A stretch of DNA of 64,000 nt from an uncultured Pelagibacteraceae bacterium (GTDB lineage Bacteria > Pseudomonadota > Alphaproteobacteria > Pelagibacterales > Pelagibacteraceae), in contig CACNXC010000002.1 in assembly GCA_902624315.1 (NCBI GenBank), positions 1 through 64,000 of the forward strand, read 5' to 3'. Shown here in pieces: positions 40,029 to 49,229 of the stretch. Under the pieces are notes generated by a model. That model was not told the DNA's origin and did no database searches. It saw only the letters and a program-made list of their open reading frames with translations. The position numbers and the translations under genes are program-made. Position 1 is the first letter of the stretch. The number at the start of each line of letters is the position of its first letter.

Positions 40029-41443
40029 TTTTTTAAGCTTTGGAAAGCTTTAAGAGCAGCAGCACGAGCTTCTTCATGAATGACAATGGGTTTTGGATAA
40101 TTTTTTCCAATTATTGTTTTGATAGCCTCTTGATATTTAATTTCCATTTCCCAAGGCTTATGAATAAATTTTTTTGGGACTTTACTTAATTCCGGTATCC
40201 ATTTTTTTACATATATACCATCTTTATCAAACTTTTCTCCCTGAAGAATTGGATTGAATATTCTAAAATAAGGTGCAGCATCTGCACCACAACCTGCTAC
40301 CCATTGCCATTGTGCAACATTATTAGCTTTATTAAAATCAAGTAAGCAGTTTCGAAAATGTTTTTCTCCTTCAGTCCAATTTATCCTTAAATGTTTTACT
40401 AAAAAAGATCCAACTACCATTCTAATTCTATTATGCATCCATCCTGTTTCATAAAGTTCTCTCATACCAGCGTCAACAATTGGATAACCTGTCATTCCAG
40501 ATTTCCAAGCCTTTAAAAACTTTTCATTTTTAACCCAAGGAAACTTATCAAATTCTTTTCTATAATTTCCTTTTAAAAACTCTGGAAAATAATTTATTAA
40601 GCTATGTGAAAATTCCCGCCAACCTAACTCATTAATATATTTTCTATACCCAATTCCTTTAGATTTCATTTCACTGCATTTTTTCCAAATTGTATTCACA
40701 TGGATTTGTCCATGTTTAATATAAGGAGATAACTTGGATGTACCTTCTATTGATGGATAATCTCTAGCAGTTCCATAATCTTTTATTTTATTTGCAATTA
40801 AGTTATTTAAGATCTTTTTCGAGTCATTTTCAGATACATTCCAATAATTTTCAAATTTCTTATACCAGTTTTTTTTTGGCAGAATTTTTGTTGGCTCAAT
40901 AGAATTTTTAAATAAAGAGAATGATTTTGATTTTTTCTTAACGATATAATTTTTACTTGGAGGCAGGCCTAAAAATTTTTGCTCAGCATTTCTCCAAAAT
41001 GGGGTAAAAACTTTAAAAGGAGTTCCGTCATTTTTAGTTACTTCTTGAAATTCATTTAATATATTTCCTTTAAAATACTTAAATTCGATTTCATTTTTAA
41101 TAAAAACATCTCTAATTTTTTTTCCTTTAGCAATTACATCAGGCTCATAAATTTTATTCCAATATATTGAAACATCGTCTTTTTTTTTTATTTTAGAAAA
41201 AACTTCTAATTCATCACCTTCTAATATCTGAAGATTGATTTTATATTTCAATAGTTCTGACTGGAATACCTCCAAAGATTTTGAAAGCCACCATTTTTGT
41301 GCTTCTCTTTTATTATCAAAGTCAGCTTTGTTGTAGATATATAGGGCAGCTACATTTTCATGATTTTGCGTAGCATAAGCAAGAGCAGGGTTATGCTCAA
41401 TTCTAAAATCTTCTCTAATCCATGTAACTGCGTTTTTTGTCAT
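40025..41443 (-). CDS. phrB: deoxyribodipyrimidine photolyase/cryptochrome family
   Basis: WIREDFRIEHNPAL...GMRELYETGWMHNRIRMVVGSFL. Confidence 0.88.
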   Translation of the reverse strand: MTKNAVTWIREDFRIEHNPALAYATQNHENVAALYIYNKADFDNKREAQKWWLSKSLEVFQSELLKYKINLQILEGDELEVFSKIKKKDDVSIYWNKIYEPDVIAKGKKIRDVFIKNEIEFKYFKGNILNEFQEVTKNDGTPFKVFTPFWRNAEQKFLGLPPSKNYIVKKKSKSFSLFKNSIEPTKILPKKNWYKKFENYWNVSENDSKKILNNLIANKIKDYGTARDYPSIEGTSKLSPYIKHGQIHVNTIWKKCSEMKSKGIGYRKYINELGWREFSHSLINYFPEFLKGNYRKEFDKFPWVKNEKFLKAWKSGMTGYPIVDAGMRELYETGWMHNRIRMVVGSFLVKHLRINWTEGEKHFRNCLLDFNKANNVAQWQWVAGCGADAAPYFRIFNPILQGEKFDKDGIYVKKWIPELSKVPKKFIHKPWEMEIKYQEAIKTIIGKNYPKPIVIHEEARAAALKAFQSLKN

Positions 41444-41449
41444 AGAAAT

Positions 41450-42562
41450 TTATTTTCTACCTTTAGATAACAGTTGTTTGTAAAGTTTTACATCTGCATT
41501 TCCTTCGCATCCTATGACTAGAATATTTGAACTTTCATCAAGATTAAGGAATTTTTTAGCTCTAATATTATTACATATTCCTATCAAAGCGATAACGCCT
41601 GGAGCTGCGCATTCACCACCTGTAATAGAAATCTTGCTAAACTTTTTATCTTTTAGGCCAGCTATAGTTTTTGCAATATTCTTATCTGAGATCGATATAC
41701 AACAATCGCTAGCTCTTTTTAATATTTGCCATGGTACCAAAGACATCTCATTACACGACATTCCACCCATAATGCTCTCTTTTTTAATTCTAATCTTTTT
41801 AAGTTTATTGCTTTTAATACTTTGAAGCACACAATCAGCTTGATCAGGTTCAACAATTATAATTTTAGGGATTCTTTTAAAATATTTTGCAACACCAGCT
41901 ACTACACCTGCAGCTAATCCTCCAACACCTGCTTGTAGAAATATATGAGTTATATACTGATTAGTTTGTTTGGAGATTTCTTTAATCATGATTGAATATC
42001 CAGCCATAGTAAGTTGTGGAACATACTTATAATTTTTTGTTGATACATCTTGGACAATTTTCCAATTATTTTTTTTTGATTGTTTTTGACATTCTTTAAG
42101 GGAGTTTTCATAGTTTCCCTTAACCCTTATAACTTCAGCACCAAATTTTTTAATTTCTTTTACTCTGGTTTCACTCACATATTGACTTACAAATATTTTA
42201 CATTTTAATTTTAATCTTTGCGCTCCCCATGCAACCGATCTACCATGATTACCTGCTGTTGCAGAGGAAATGGTAATATTTTTTTTCCCTTTAGATATTT
42301 TTTCTACTGCATAAGCGCCACCAAGAGCTTTAAAGGACTTTAAATGGAACCTTTTAGACTCATCTTTGTAAAAAATATTATTGAGTTCTAAATTTTTTTG
42401 AAGTTTATTAAGTCTTAAAAGAGGAGTAGCTCTATAGTTTCTCCAGCTAGAAATTGAATTAAAAGCATTGGAAAGCATAGTTGAAGGTAAATACTTAAGG
42501 ACATAATTCCTTTTGAAATTAAAATTATCGTTGATTAAAAATTTCGTTAGCTTCCAATTCAC
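41450..42562 (-). CDS. PLP-dependent diaminopropionate ammonia-lyase / threonine dehydratase-like
   Basis: KDESKRFHLKSFKALGGAYAV...SATAGNHGRSVAWGAQRL. Confidence 0.8.
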   Translation of the reverse strand: MNWKLTKFLINDNFNFKRNYVLKYLPSTMLSNAFNSISSWRNYRATPLLRLNKLQKNLELNNIFYKDESKRFHLKSFKALGGAYAVEKISKGKKNITISSATAGNHGRSVAWGAQRLKLKCKIFVSQYVSETRVKEIKKFGAEVIRVKGNYENSLKECQKQSKKNNWKIVQDVSTKNYKYVPQLTMAGYSIMIKEISKQTNQYITHIFLQAGVGGLAAGVVAGVAKYFKRIPKIIIVEPDQADCVLQSIKSNKLKKIRIKKESIMGGMSCNEMSLVPWQILKRASDCCISISDKNIAKTIAGLKDKKFSKISITGGECAAPGVIALIGICNNIRAKKFLNLDESSNILVIGCEGNADVKLYKQLLSKGRK

Positions 42563-42563
42563 T

Positions 42564-43889
42564 TTAGCAGTCTAAAGTATTTTGACTTTCCCATGTTGTA
42601 ATGGGCTTAGACTTGTCAAATTTTTCTTGACTATTAAATTCTTTAATTTCTAAATTTCTAAGTTTTATATAGCTATTAATTGTATCTTTGCCAAAAGTTT
42701 TATTTATCTCTTTGTTATTCTTTAATTCTTCAAGTGATTGTGATAACTCATCTGGAAGTTTAGGCAGATTGGGATATTTCTTGTAATCTGTATACATATT
42801 GCAATCAAGAGGTTTACCTGGATTAATCTTATTTTTTAGACCATATAACCCGGCTGCTAAAACTCCAGCTTGTAATAAATATGGATTAGCAGATCCATCC
42901 ATCAATCTTAGTTCAAATCTCCCAGGATCTGGAATTCTGATCATGTGAGTTCTGTTATTACCCGTGTATGAAATACTACTAGGAGACCAGGTTGCTCCAG
43001 ATTTTGTAGGTGGAGCATTTATTCTTCGATAGCTATTAATTGTTGGATTAAAAAATGCAGATAATGAGGAAGCATTCTTGATTACTCCTCCTAAAAAATT
43101 ATATGCCATTTTACTTAAACCAAGTTTATCTTTTGAGTCTAAAAATTTATTTTTCTTACCTTGCCAAACTGAAACATGCGCATGACAACCATTGCCCGTT
43201 AAATTTTGAAAAGGTTTAGGCATAAATGTTGCTCTTAGTCCGTGTTTTTCAGCAATTGTTTTTACCATATACTTAAAGAAAGTATGTCTATCAGCTGTTG
43301 TTAAACAATCTGAATAATCCCAATTCATTTCAAATTGACCATTAGCATCCTCATGATCGTTTTGATAAGGACCCCATCCCATTTCTATCATGCAATCACA
43401 AATTTCTTTAATAAGATCATATCTTCTCATTAAAGCAGACTGATCGTAACATGGTTTAGATTGTATATCTCTAGAATCAGCAATAGAATTTCCATCAGCT
43501 GAAATCAAAAAATATTCACATTCCACTCCTGATTTCATTACTAAACCTTTTTTTGCAAGTTCCTTAATTTGTTTTTTTAGCATTACTCGTGGTGAGGCTT
43601 CCACTGGTTTGCCATTCATCCAAAGATCAGACGCTAACCAACCAACTTCTTTATTCCATGGTAATTGAATTAAACTATCAGGATCTGGAATACCAAACAT
43701 ATCACTATCAGCTGGAGTCATATCAAGCCAAGTTGCAAATCCAGCAAAGCCAGCTCCATTTTTTTGCATTTCACCAATAGCTTGAGCTGGTACAAGTTTT
43801 GATCTTAGTGATCCAAATAAATCAACAAAACTTATTAAAAAGTATTTTATTTTTTTTGATTTTGCTATTTGGGCTAGATTTTTAGGCAT
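42564..43889 (-). CDS. gmaS: glutamine synthetase type III family, likely gamma-glutamylmethylamide synthetase
   Basis: KYFLISFVDLFGSLRSKLVPAQAI...GFAGFATWLDMTPADSDMF; adjacent to mgsABC-like genes. Confidence 0.75.
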   Translation of the reverse strand: MPKNLAQIAKSKKIKYFLISFVDLFGSLRSKLVPAQAIGEMQKNGAGFAGFATWLDMTPADSDMFGIPDPDSLIQLPWNKEVGWLASDLWMNGKPVEASPRVMLKKQIKELAKKGLVMKSGVECEYFLISADGNSIADSRDIQSKPCYDQSALMRRYDLIKEICDCMIEMGWGPYQNDHEDANGQFEMNWDYSDCLTTADRHTFFKYMVKTIAEKHGLRATFMPKPFQNLTGNGCHAHVSVWQGKKNKFLDSKDKLGLSKMAYNFLGGVIKNASSLSAFFNPTINSYRRINAPPTKSGATWSPSSISYTGNNRTHMIRIPDPGRFELRLMDGSANPYLLQAGVLAAGLYGLKNKINPGKPLDCNMYTDYKKYPNLPKLPDELSQSLEELKNNKEINKTFGKDTINSYIKLRNLEIKEFNSQEKFDKSKPITTWESQNTLDC

Positions 43890-43923
43890 TCTTAATCTTA
43901 TTTATTTAAAAGATACGTATCAA

Positions 43924-45252
43924 TCATTTTTTTTCTTTAATTCCCGGTATCCAATTGCTTCCAGCCAATGGAACTCTCGCCATTGCAGCAGCTTCAACAG
44001 TTAAAGCACATAAGTCTTCTGGCTCTAAGTTATGTAGGCTATTTTTTCCACAAGCTCTTGCAAGTGTTTGAGCTTCTAATGTCATTACTTTTAAATAATT
44101 CGTGAGTTTTTTTCCAGCTTTAACAGGATCTAATCTTTTCATTAATTTTGGATTTTGAGTTGATATACCTGCAGGATCATTACCTTCGTGCCAATCATCA
44201 TAGGCTCCTGATGTTGTACCAAGTTTATTATAGTCTTTTTCCCATTTTGGATCATTATCCCCAATTGCAATCATTGCTGCACTTCCAATAGAAACAGCAT
44301 CTGCTCCAAGCGCGAGTGCTTTAGCAACGTCAGCACCATTTCTTATACCTCCTGAAATAACAAGCTGTACCTCTCTATGAGCATCTAAATCTTGCAAAGC
44401 ATCTACAGCTGGCCTAATACAAGCTAGCGTAGGTTGTCCTACATTTTCAATAAAAACTTCTTGGGTTGCTGCAGTACCTCCTTGCATACCATCAAGCACA
44501 ACAACATCAGCCCCTGCTTTAACGGCCAAGGCTGTATCGTAATAAGGTCTAGCACCTGCAATTTTAATAAATATTGGAACTTGCCATTTTGTAATTTCTC
44601 TTAACTCTAATATCTTAATCTTTAAATCATCTGGACCAGTCCAATCAGGATGTCTGCAGGCAGATCTTTGATCAACACCTTTTGGTAATGTTCTCATTTG
44701 TGCAACACGATCATTTATTTTTTGGCCTAATAACATTCCGCCACCACCTGGTTTTGCTCCTTGACCAATAACTACCTCGATTGCATCAGCTTTCCTTAAG
44801 TCATCAGGATTCATTCCATATCTTGAGGGTAATAATTGGTAAACCAAATATTTAGATTGACCTCTTTCTTCAGGGGTCATACCACCGTCTCCAGTGGTTG
44901 TTGAAGTGCCTGCAGCACTTGCACCTCTACCCAAAGCCTCTTTTGCAGGTCCAGATAAAGCACCAAAGCTCATACCTGCGATAGTAATGGGTATATCTAG
45001 TTTCAAAGGCTTTTTTGCGTATTTAGTTCCTAAAGTAACATTTGTTGTGCACTTTTCTCTGTACCCTTCTAAAGGATACCTAGACATTGACGCTCCTAGG
45101 AATAGTAAATCATCAAAATGCGGTAATTTTCTTTTTGAACCACCTCCTCTAATGTCATAGATACCAGTAGCTGCAGCTCTTCTGATTTCTGAATTTGTGT
45201 ACTCATCAAAAGTCCAAGATTGTCGAGGATGAGTTTTAATCTTTTTTTTCAT
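43924..45252 (-). CDS. mgsC: FMN-binding glutamate synthase domain protein, N-methylglutamate synthase subunit C/GlxD-like (no Fe-S Cys)
   Basis: GltB FMN-domain core; AYDDWHEGNDPAGISTQNP where cluster Cys would be. Confidence 0.75.
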   Translation of the reverse strand: MKKKIKTHPRQSWTFDEYTNSEIRRAAATGIYDIRGGGSKRKLPHFDDLLFLGASMSRYPLEGYREKCTTNVTLGTKYAKKPLKLDIPITIAGMSFGALSGPAKEALGRGASAAGTSTTTGDGGMTPEERGQSKYLVYQLLPSRYGMNPDDLRKADAIEVVIGQGAKPGGGGMLLGQKINDRVAQMRTLPKGVDQRSACRHPDWTGPDDLKIKILELREITKWQVPIFIKIAGARPYYDTALAVKAGADVVVLDGMQGGTAATQEVFIENVGQPTLACIRPAVDALQDLDAHREVQLVISGGIRNGADVAKALALGADAVSIGSAAMIAIGDNDPKWEKDYNKLGTTSGAYDDWHEGNDPAGISTQNPKLMKRLDPVKAGKKLTNYLKVMTLEAQTLARACGKNSLHNLEPEDLCALTVEAAAMARVPLAGSNWIPGIKEKK

Positions 45253-45254
45253 TG

Positions 45255-45932
45255 TTAATAACTATTGTCAATTTTGAAATTATATAATTTTCTTGCTGAT
45301 CCATATCTTTTAAAGCTTTCAGCTTTAAAATTTTTGATCTCAGCATCTTTTAAAAATTTTTTTAATTTATTTAAGTGTTTTTTATCCATTTTTTTTTCAA
45401 TACAATCAGCACCTAGGGACTTAACTTTACCTCTGATATAGATATTTGTTTCATATAAACTGTCTCCTAATGCCTCACCAGCGTTGCCACAAACAATTAA
45501 ATTTCCAGATTGAGACATAAAACCAGACATATGACCAACTGAACCTTTTACTATTATATCAACTCCTTTCATAGAAATTCCACATCTTGAACTTGCATCT
45601 CCATCAATAACCAAAAGTCCTCCGTGAGCAGTTGCTCCAGCAGATTGTGATGCATTTCCTTTTACGTGAACTTTGCCAGACATCATGTTTTCAGCCACTC
45701 CTGTTCCAACATTACCTTCAATGGTAATGTTTGCTTTCTGATTCATACCAGCACAATAATATCCTACATGACCCTTAATGGTTACATTCATTTCCTTATT
45801 TAAACCTGCACATACTGCATGATTTCCCTCAGGATTGATTATTGTAAAATCTCTTTCATTTTTCTTTCTGTCCAAATTTTGTAATTTTTCATTTACATTT
45901 CGAAGTTTAAGTTTTTTTAAATCTAGTTCCAT
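45255..45932 (-). CDS. mgsB: GXGXG-repeat protein, MgsB/GlxC-like
   Basis: Repeated GNVG/GNA beta-helix motifs, 225 aa. Confidence 0.75.
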   Translation of the reverse strand: MELDLKKLKLRNVNEKLQNLDRKKNERDFTIINPEGNHAVCAGLNKEMNVTIKGHVGYYCAGMNQKANITIEGNVGTGVAENMMSGKVHVKGNASQSAGATAHGGLLVIDGDASSRCGISMKGVDIIVKGSVGHMSGFMSQSGNLIVCGNAGEALGDSLYETNIYIRGKVKSLGADCIEKKMDKKHLNKLKKFLKDAEIKNFKAESFKRYGSARKLYNFKIDNSY

Positions 45933-46816
45933 TAACTACCCCATGAATAAACTACACCAGGTTCTGGCTCAAAAATTTTTGCATCATTCACTCCTGGTAA
46001 GTGAGCCATAGCTTGAAATTCAGATGCTATAGCAACATAATCTTTAGTTTCAGCTATTACCGCTGGTTTACATGCAATTTCATCACGAAGGACTGCAAAA
46101 CCATTTCTTGTGCCTGTAATAAAAGTATAAAAACCATCTAAATCTCTTAAACCATCATTTAAAGTTTCTTTTAAATTTTTTTTATTAGCTAAATGATTTG
46201 AAATGTATCCCGCCGCAACTTCTGTATCATTTTCTGAGTCAAAATTAATTCCATTTTTTTTTAATTTTCTTCTAAGGTTATTATGATTAGATAATGAACC
46301 ATTATGAACTAAACATTCATCCTCTCCAGTAGAGTAGGGGTGTGAGCCATCTGTCGTAATAGCACTTTCAGTTGCCATTCGTGTATGACCTATTGCATGC
46401 GTACCAGAGTAATTATTAAGATTAAATTTTTTTACAACATCATGTGGGCTTCCAACTTGTTTAAATATTTCAATTGATTTTCCATAACCAACTAGGGATG
46501 TGTTTTTGAAATGATCTTTTAATATTTTTAAAACATCGTTTGCTCTCTTTTTTGTTTTTAAAATAATATGATCTGAATTCTTTTTAATATCAGCATCATC
46601 AAAATGTTCACTTAATTCTTTCTTAAAATTTTCATAATCTGTATCATTAATACATATTGAATATTTTAATTTTTCTCCATTTTCCTCATTATAAATTGCA
46701 AAACCAGCACTATCAGGACCACGAGAGCCCATATTGATTAACATCTCAGCTAACAATGATCCAAGAGAGTTGTTTAATTTTTCATTTTTTAAGTAAATTC
46801 CAACAATTCCACACAT
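45932..46816 (-). CDS. mgsA: class II glutamine amidotransferase, MgsA/GlxB-like
   Basis: N-terminal MCGIVGIYLKNEKL, GSRGPDSAGFAIY. Confidence 0.75.
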   Translation of the reverse strand: MCGIVGIYLKNEKLNNSLGSLLAEMLINMGSRGPDSAGFAIYNEENGEKLKYSICINDTDYENFKKELSEHFDDADIKKNSDHIILKTKKRANDVLKILKDHFKNTSLVGYGKSIEIFKQVGSPHDVVKKFNLNNYSGTHAIGHTRMATESAITTDGSHPYSTGEDECLVHNGSLSNHNNLRRKLKKNGINFDSENDTEVAAGYISNHLANKKNLKETLNDGLRDLDGFYTFITGTRNGFAVLRDEIACKPAVIAETKDYVAIASEFQAMAHLPGVNDAKIFEPEPGVVYSWGS

Positions 46817-46823
46817 GATATTT

Positions 46824-46979
46824 TTATTTTATAAAAGATAATAAAAAATCTTTATAATAAAAGAGATTTACAACAATGATTAATATTACCGCAAGTATTG
46901 CCCCATATTTAGCTTTTGGGAAAGCTACACCACGCATCTTTCTTGGTCTTAGTTCTTCATTGTTATTTTCGTCAGACAT
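46824..46979 (-). CDS. 51-aa single-TM protein upstream of mgsA-like gene
   Basis: MSDENNNEELRPRKMRGVAFPKAKYGAILAVILIIVVNLFYYKDFLLSFIK*, read directly; absent from ORF track (<60 aa). Confidence 0.65.
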   Translation of the reverse strand: MSDENNNEELRPRKMRGVAFPKAKYGAILAVILIIVVNLFYYKDFLLSFIK

Positions 46980-47001
46980 TATGATTTTTTTAGATTAAAA
47001 A

Positions 47002-47027
47002 GGGCGCTACAAAAAAATGTAGCGCCC
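47002..47027 (-). terminator. intrinsic terminator downstream of amt and 76-aa gene
   Basis: GGGCGCTACA / TGTAGCGCCC 10-bp perfect stem, 6-nt loop, T-run on minus strand. Confidence 0.9.
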
Positions 47028-47042
47028 AAATTTTATTTTATA

Positions 47043-47273
47043 TTACCAATCAGTAATATTGCTTTTATGGTCGTTTGCACCATGTCTTTTCCTCGCTAAT
47101 CTTTCAAGTTCTTCACTCTCAGATTTTGAAGTTAAGACGTGCCAACCAACCCATACGATAATAGCAAGTATTACCAATAAGCCTTCACTAGATCCAGCAC
47201 CAGGATAAATAGCACCTGCAACTTGATCTGCAGGTTTATTTAGGTGATCAATCCAGTTTGTAACTGTCGCCAT
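47043..47273 (-). CDS. 76-aa single-TM protein, Amt-associated
   Basis: TM segment GLLVILAIIVWVGWHVL; starts 11 nt after amt. Confidence 0.75.
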   Translation of the reverse strand: MATVTNWIDHLNKPADQVAGAIYPGAGSSEGLLVILAIIVWVGWHVLTSKSESEELERLARKRHGANDHKSNITDW

Positions 47274-47284
47274 ATTTTCCTCCT

Positions 47285-48685
47285 TTACCTGGTTGCGGTT
47301 GCGACTGCTTTTTCATCTGATTTAGCAGTCTCCATCATTTCATAGTCTAGTCCAGCTATTTCAACTTCACGCGGAATTCTAAGTTTACCCATTCCATGTA
47401 AAACTTTAGCTATTACATAACCTGGTATCATTCCAAGAACAACAAACATTATTATTGCTCCTAAGAACATACCTAGTGGATTTATAGAAGCATAAGTAGT
47501 TCCGTCCCACATAGCACCAACACTGTAACCAGACGATGGATAACCATTTAAGACAAATCCACAAATTACTAGACCAATAAATCCTGCATAACCATGCACT
47601 GCTACAGCACCAACTGCATCATCAATTTTGAACTTACGCTCAACCCAATAATGTAGTTTGTACGAAATAACAACACCGATCATACCTATGATCATTGATT
47701 GTATTGGATGATATAAATCATTTCCAGCTGAAGCACAGATGATACCCGCTAGTCCACTAGAGTACGTCCAGAAAGGATCACCTTTAGCAATCCAGTATCC
47801 AGCTAATAAGCCTCCTGATAATGACATCAAGAAGTTAAAAGTAATACCACTTAGTGTAGTCGGGGTTACATAAATGTTTGTAGCTGTCCAATATGAAATA
47901 CCTTCCATACCATACTCAGGCCCAAGATCAAATATCGGTATATTACATGCCGCATAGAATCCCCAGAAACCAGTGTAAATTAGAAATAATCCAATTGTTA
48001 CTAGCCAAGGATTTCTTGGCCCAATATTTCTTGGTTCACCACTTGATGAGAATTTTCCAATTCTCGGTCCTAAAACCATTAGAACTCCAAGAGCAAATCC
48101 ACCCGCAATCGCATGAATTACTCCTGATGCATATGCATCGTGGTATCCTAAAAGTTTTAACATCCATCCATCAAAGTGCCATCCCCATGCAGCATCAATT
48201 ACCCAGAAAACTGAACCAATTGCTATTGCTAAAATACCAAATGCAAAAGTAGTTATTCTTTCAATAATTGCTCCTGAAACGATAGACGCAGCAGTCCAAG
48301 AAAATAATAAGAATGCAGCCCAGAAAACACCCGAAATATGGTCTCCTAAGTTGACAGCCATTAATTGACTTGTTGCTACATAAAATTTAGAACTAAAAGC
48401 TGAGTCATCGGTTATCAATGCACTGCTTTCATTCATTATTGATGGTGCTAATCCCGGTCCTGTTGGGAAAGCCCAGTAAATCCACCAACCAAATAAAAAC
48501 CAAGTTACTGTTACTAAAGGTATCAGCATTGTGTTTTTCATTAAGGTATGTTGATGGTGTTTGTATCGAGAAGCTCCAACTTCATACATACAGAAACCGA
48601 CGTGAATTAAAAACATCAGCACCACTGTTACCCAGTAGTAAAACTCTGTAAATATGGTCGTGAGAGCTGCTAACTGATCAGTCAT
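47285..48685 (-). CDS. amt: Amt-family ammonium (methylammonium) transporter
   Basis: 466 aa, GVIHAIAGG and DDAVGAVAVHGYAG twin-His motifs, IIERI. Confidence 0.88.
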   Translation of the reverse strand: MTDQLAALTTIFTEFYYWVTVVLMFLIHVGFCMYEVGASRYKHHQHTLMKNTMLIPLVTVTWFLFGWWIYWAFPTGPGLAPSIMNESSALITDDSAFSSKFYVATSQLMAVNLGDHISGVFWAAFLLFSWTAASIVSGAIIERITTFAFGILAIAIGSVFWVIDAAWGWHFDGWMLKLLGYHDAYASGVIHAIAGGFALGVLMVLGPRIGKFSSSGEPRNIGPRNPWLVTIGLFLIYTGFWGFYAACNIPIFDLGPEYGMEGISYWTATNIYVTPTTLSGITFNFLMSLSGGLLAGYWIAKGDPFWTYSSGLAGIICASAGNDLYHPIQSMIIGMIGVVISYKLHYWVERKFKIDDAVGAVAVHGYAGFIGLVICGFVLNGYPSSGYSVGAMWDGTTYASINPLGMFLGAIIMFVVLGMIPGYVIAKVLHGMGKLRIPREVEIAGLDYEMMETAKSDEKAVATATR

Positions 48686-48810
48686 ATCCTCTCTCCATAT
48701 TAGTTTCGAAAATCCTATAAAATTTTTAAAGAGGTGACAATTAAAAGAATGATTAAAAAACCTTACATTAGTGTAAAGCTAGAAAATAAAATCAACTTAA
48801 GATTGTGAAA

Positions 48811-49221
48811 CTAAAATTTTAAATAAGCTTTTTTCAAATCAACAAGTGGATGTTTTGGAGACATTTGAAATTTGACCAGTAGCTCTCTAGCTATCATATC
48901 TCTATCTTGCTGATTGTTTGGTAACTTTATTGATTTTGGAATTGTTACCCAACCATTTGCATTTCTACAAAAAACAGCTGGTCTGTCTTCTTCATAACCC
49001 ATGTGAACATCTTCTAGCCAATTGAGATCATCCCAACCCATTGCCTCAATATATTTTTCTAGAAATGGAGTAATCTTACTATAATCTGGTAGTAGGTTTA
49101 CGTCATATCGGTAACCAATTGATTGACCGATCATTTTTTCTCTTGCTGTCTCTTTTTTCTTTCCTAACTGACCCTTGATTTCTTTTGTTTTAACTAATGA
49201 TTTACTCTTTTTTTTAGCCAT
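48811..49221 (-). CDS. conserved-looking hypothetical protein, 136 aa
   Basis: Lys-rich N-terminus then globular segment; sits directly behind GlxD paralog. Confidence 0.65.
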   Translation of the reverse strand: MAKKKSKSLVKTKEIKGQLGKKKETAREKMIGQSIGYRYDVNLLPDYSKITPFLEKYIEAMGWDDLNWLEDVHMGYEEDRPAVFCRNANGWVTIPKSIKLPNNQQDRDMIARELLVKFQMSPKHPLVDLKKAYLKF

Positions 49222-49229
49222 GTTTAAAA

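Noticed and set aside
43912-43921. GATACGTATC palindrome between mgsC-like and gmaS-like genes
   Set aside because: Ten-bp palindrome within chance expectation; no independent support.
47893-48252. 119-aa plus-strand ORF antisense to amt
   Set aside because: Gln/Leu/His-rich antisense shadow of a recognised transporter.
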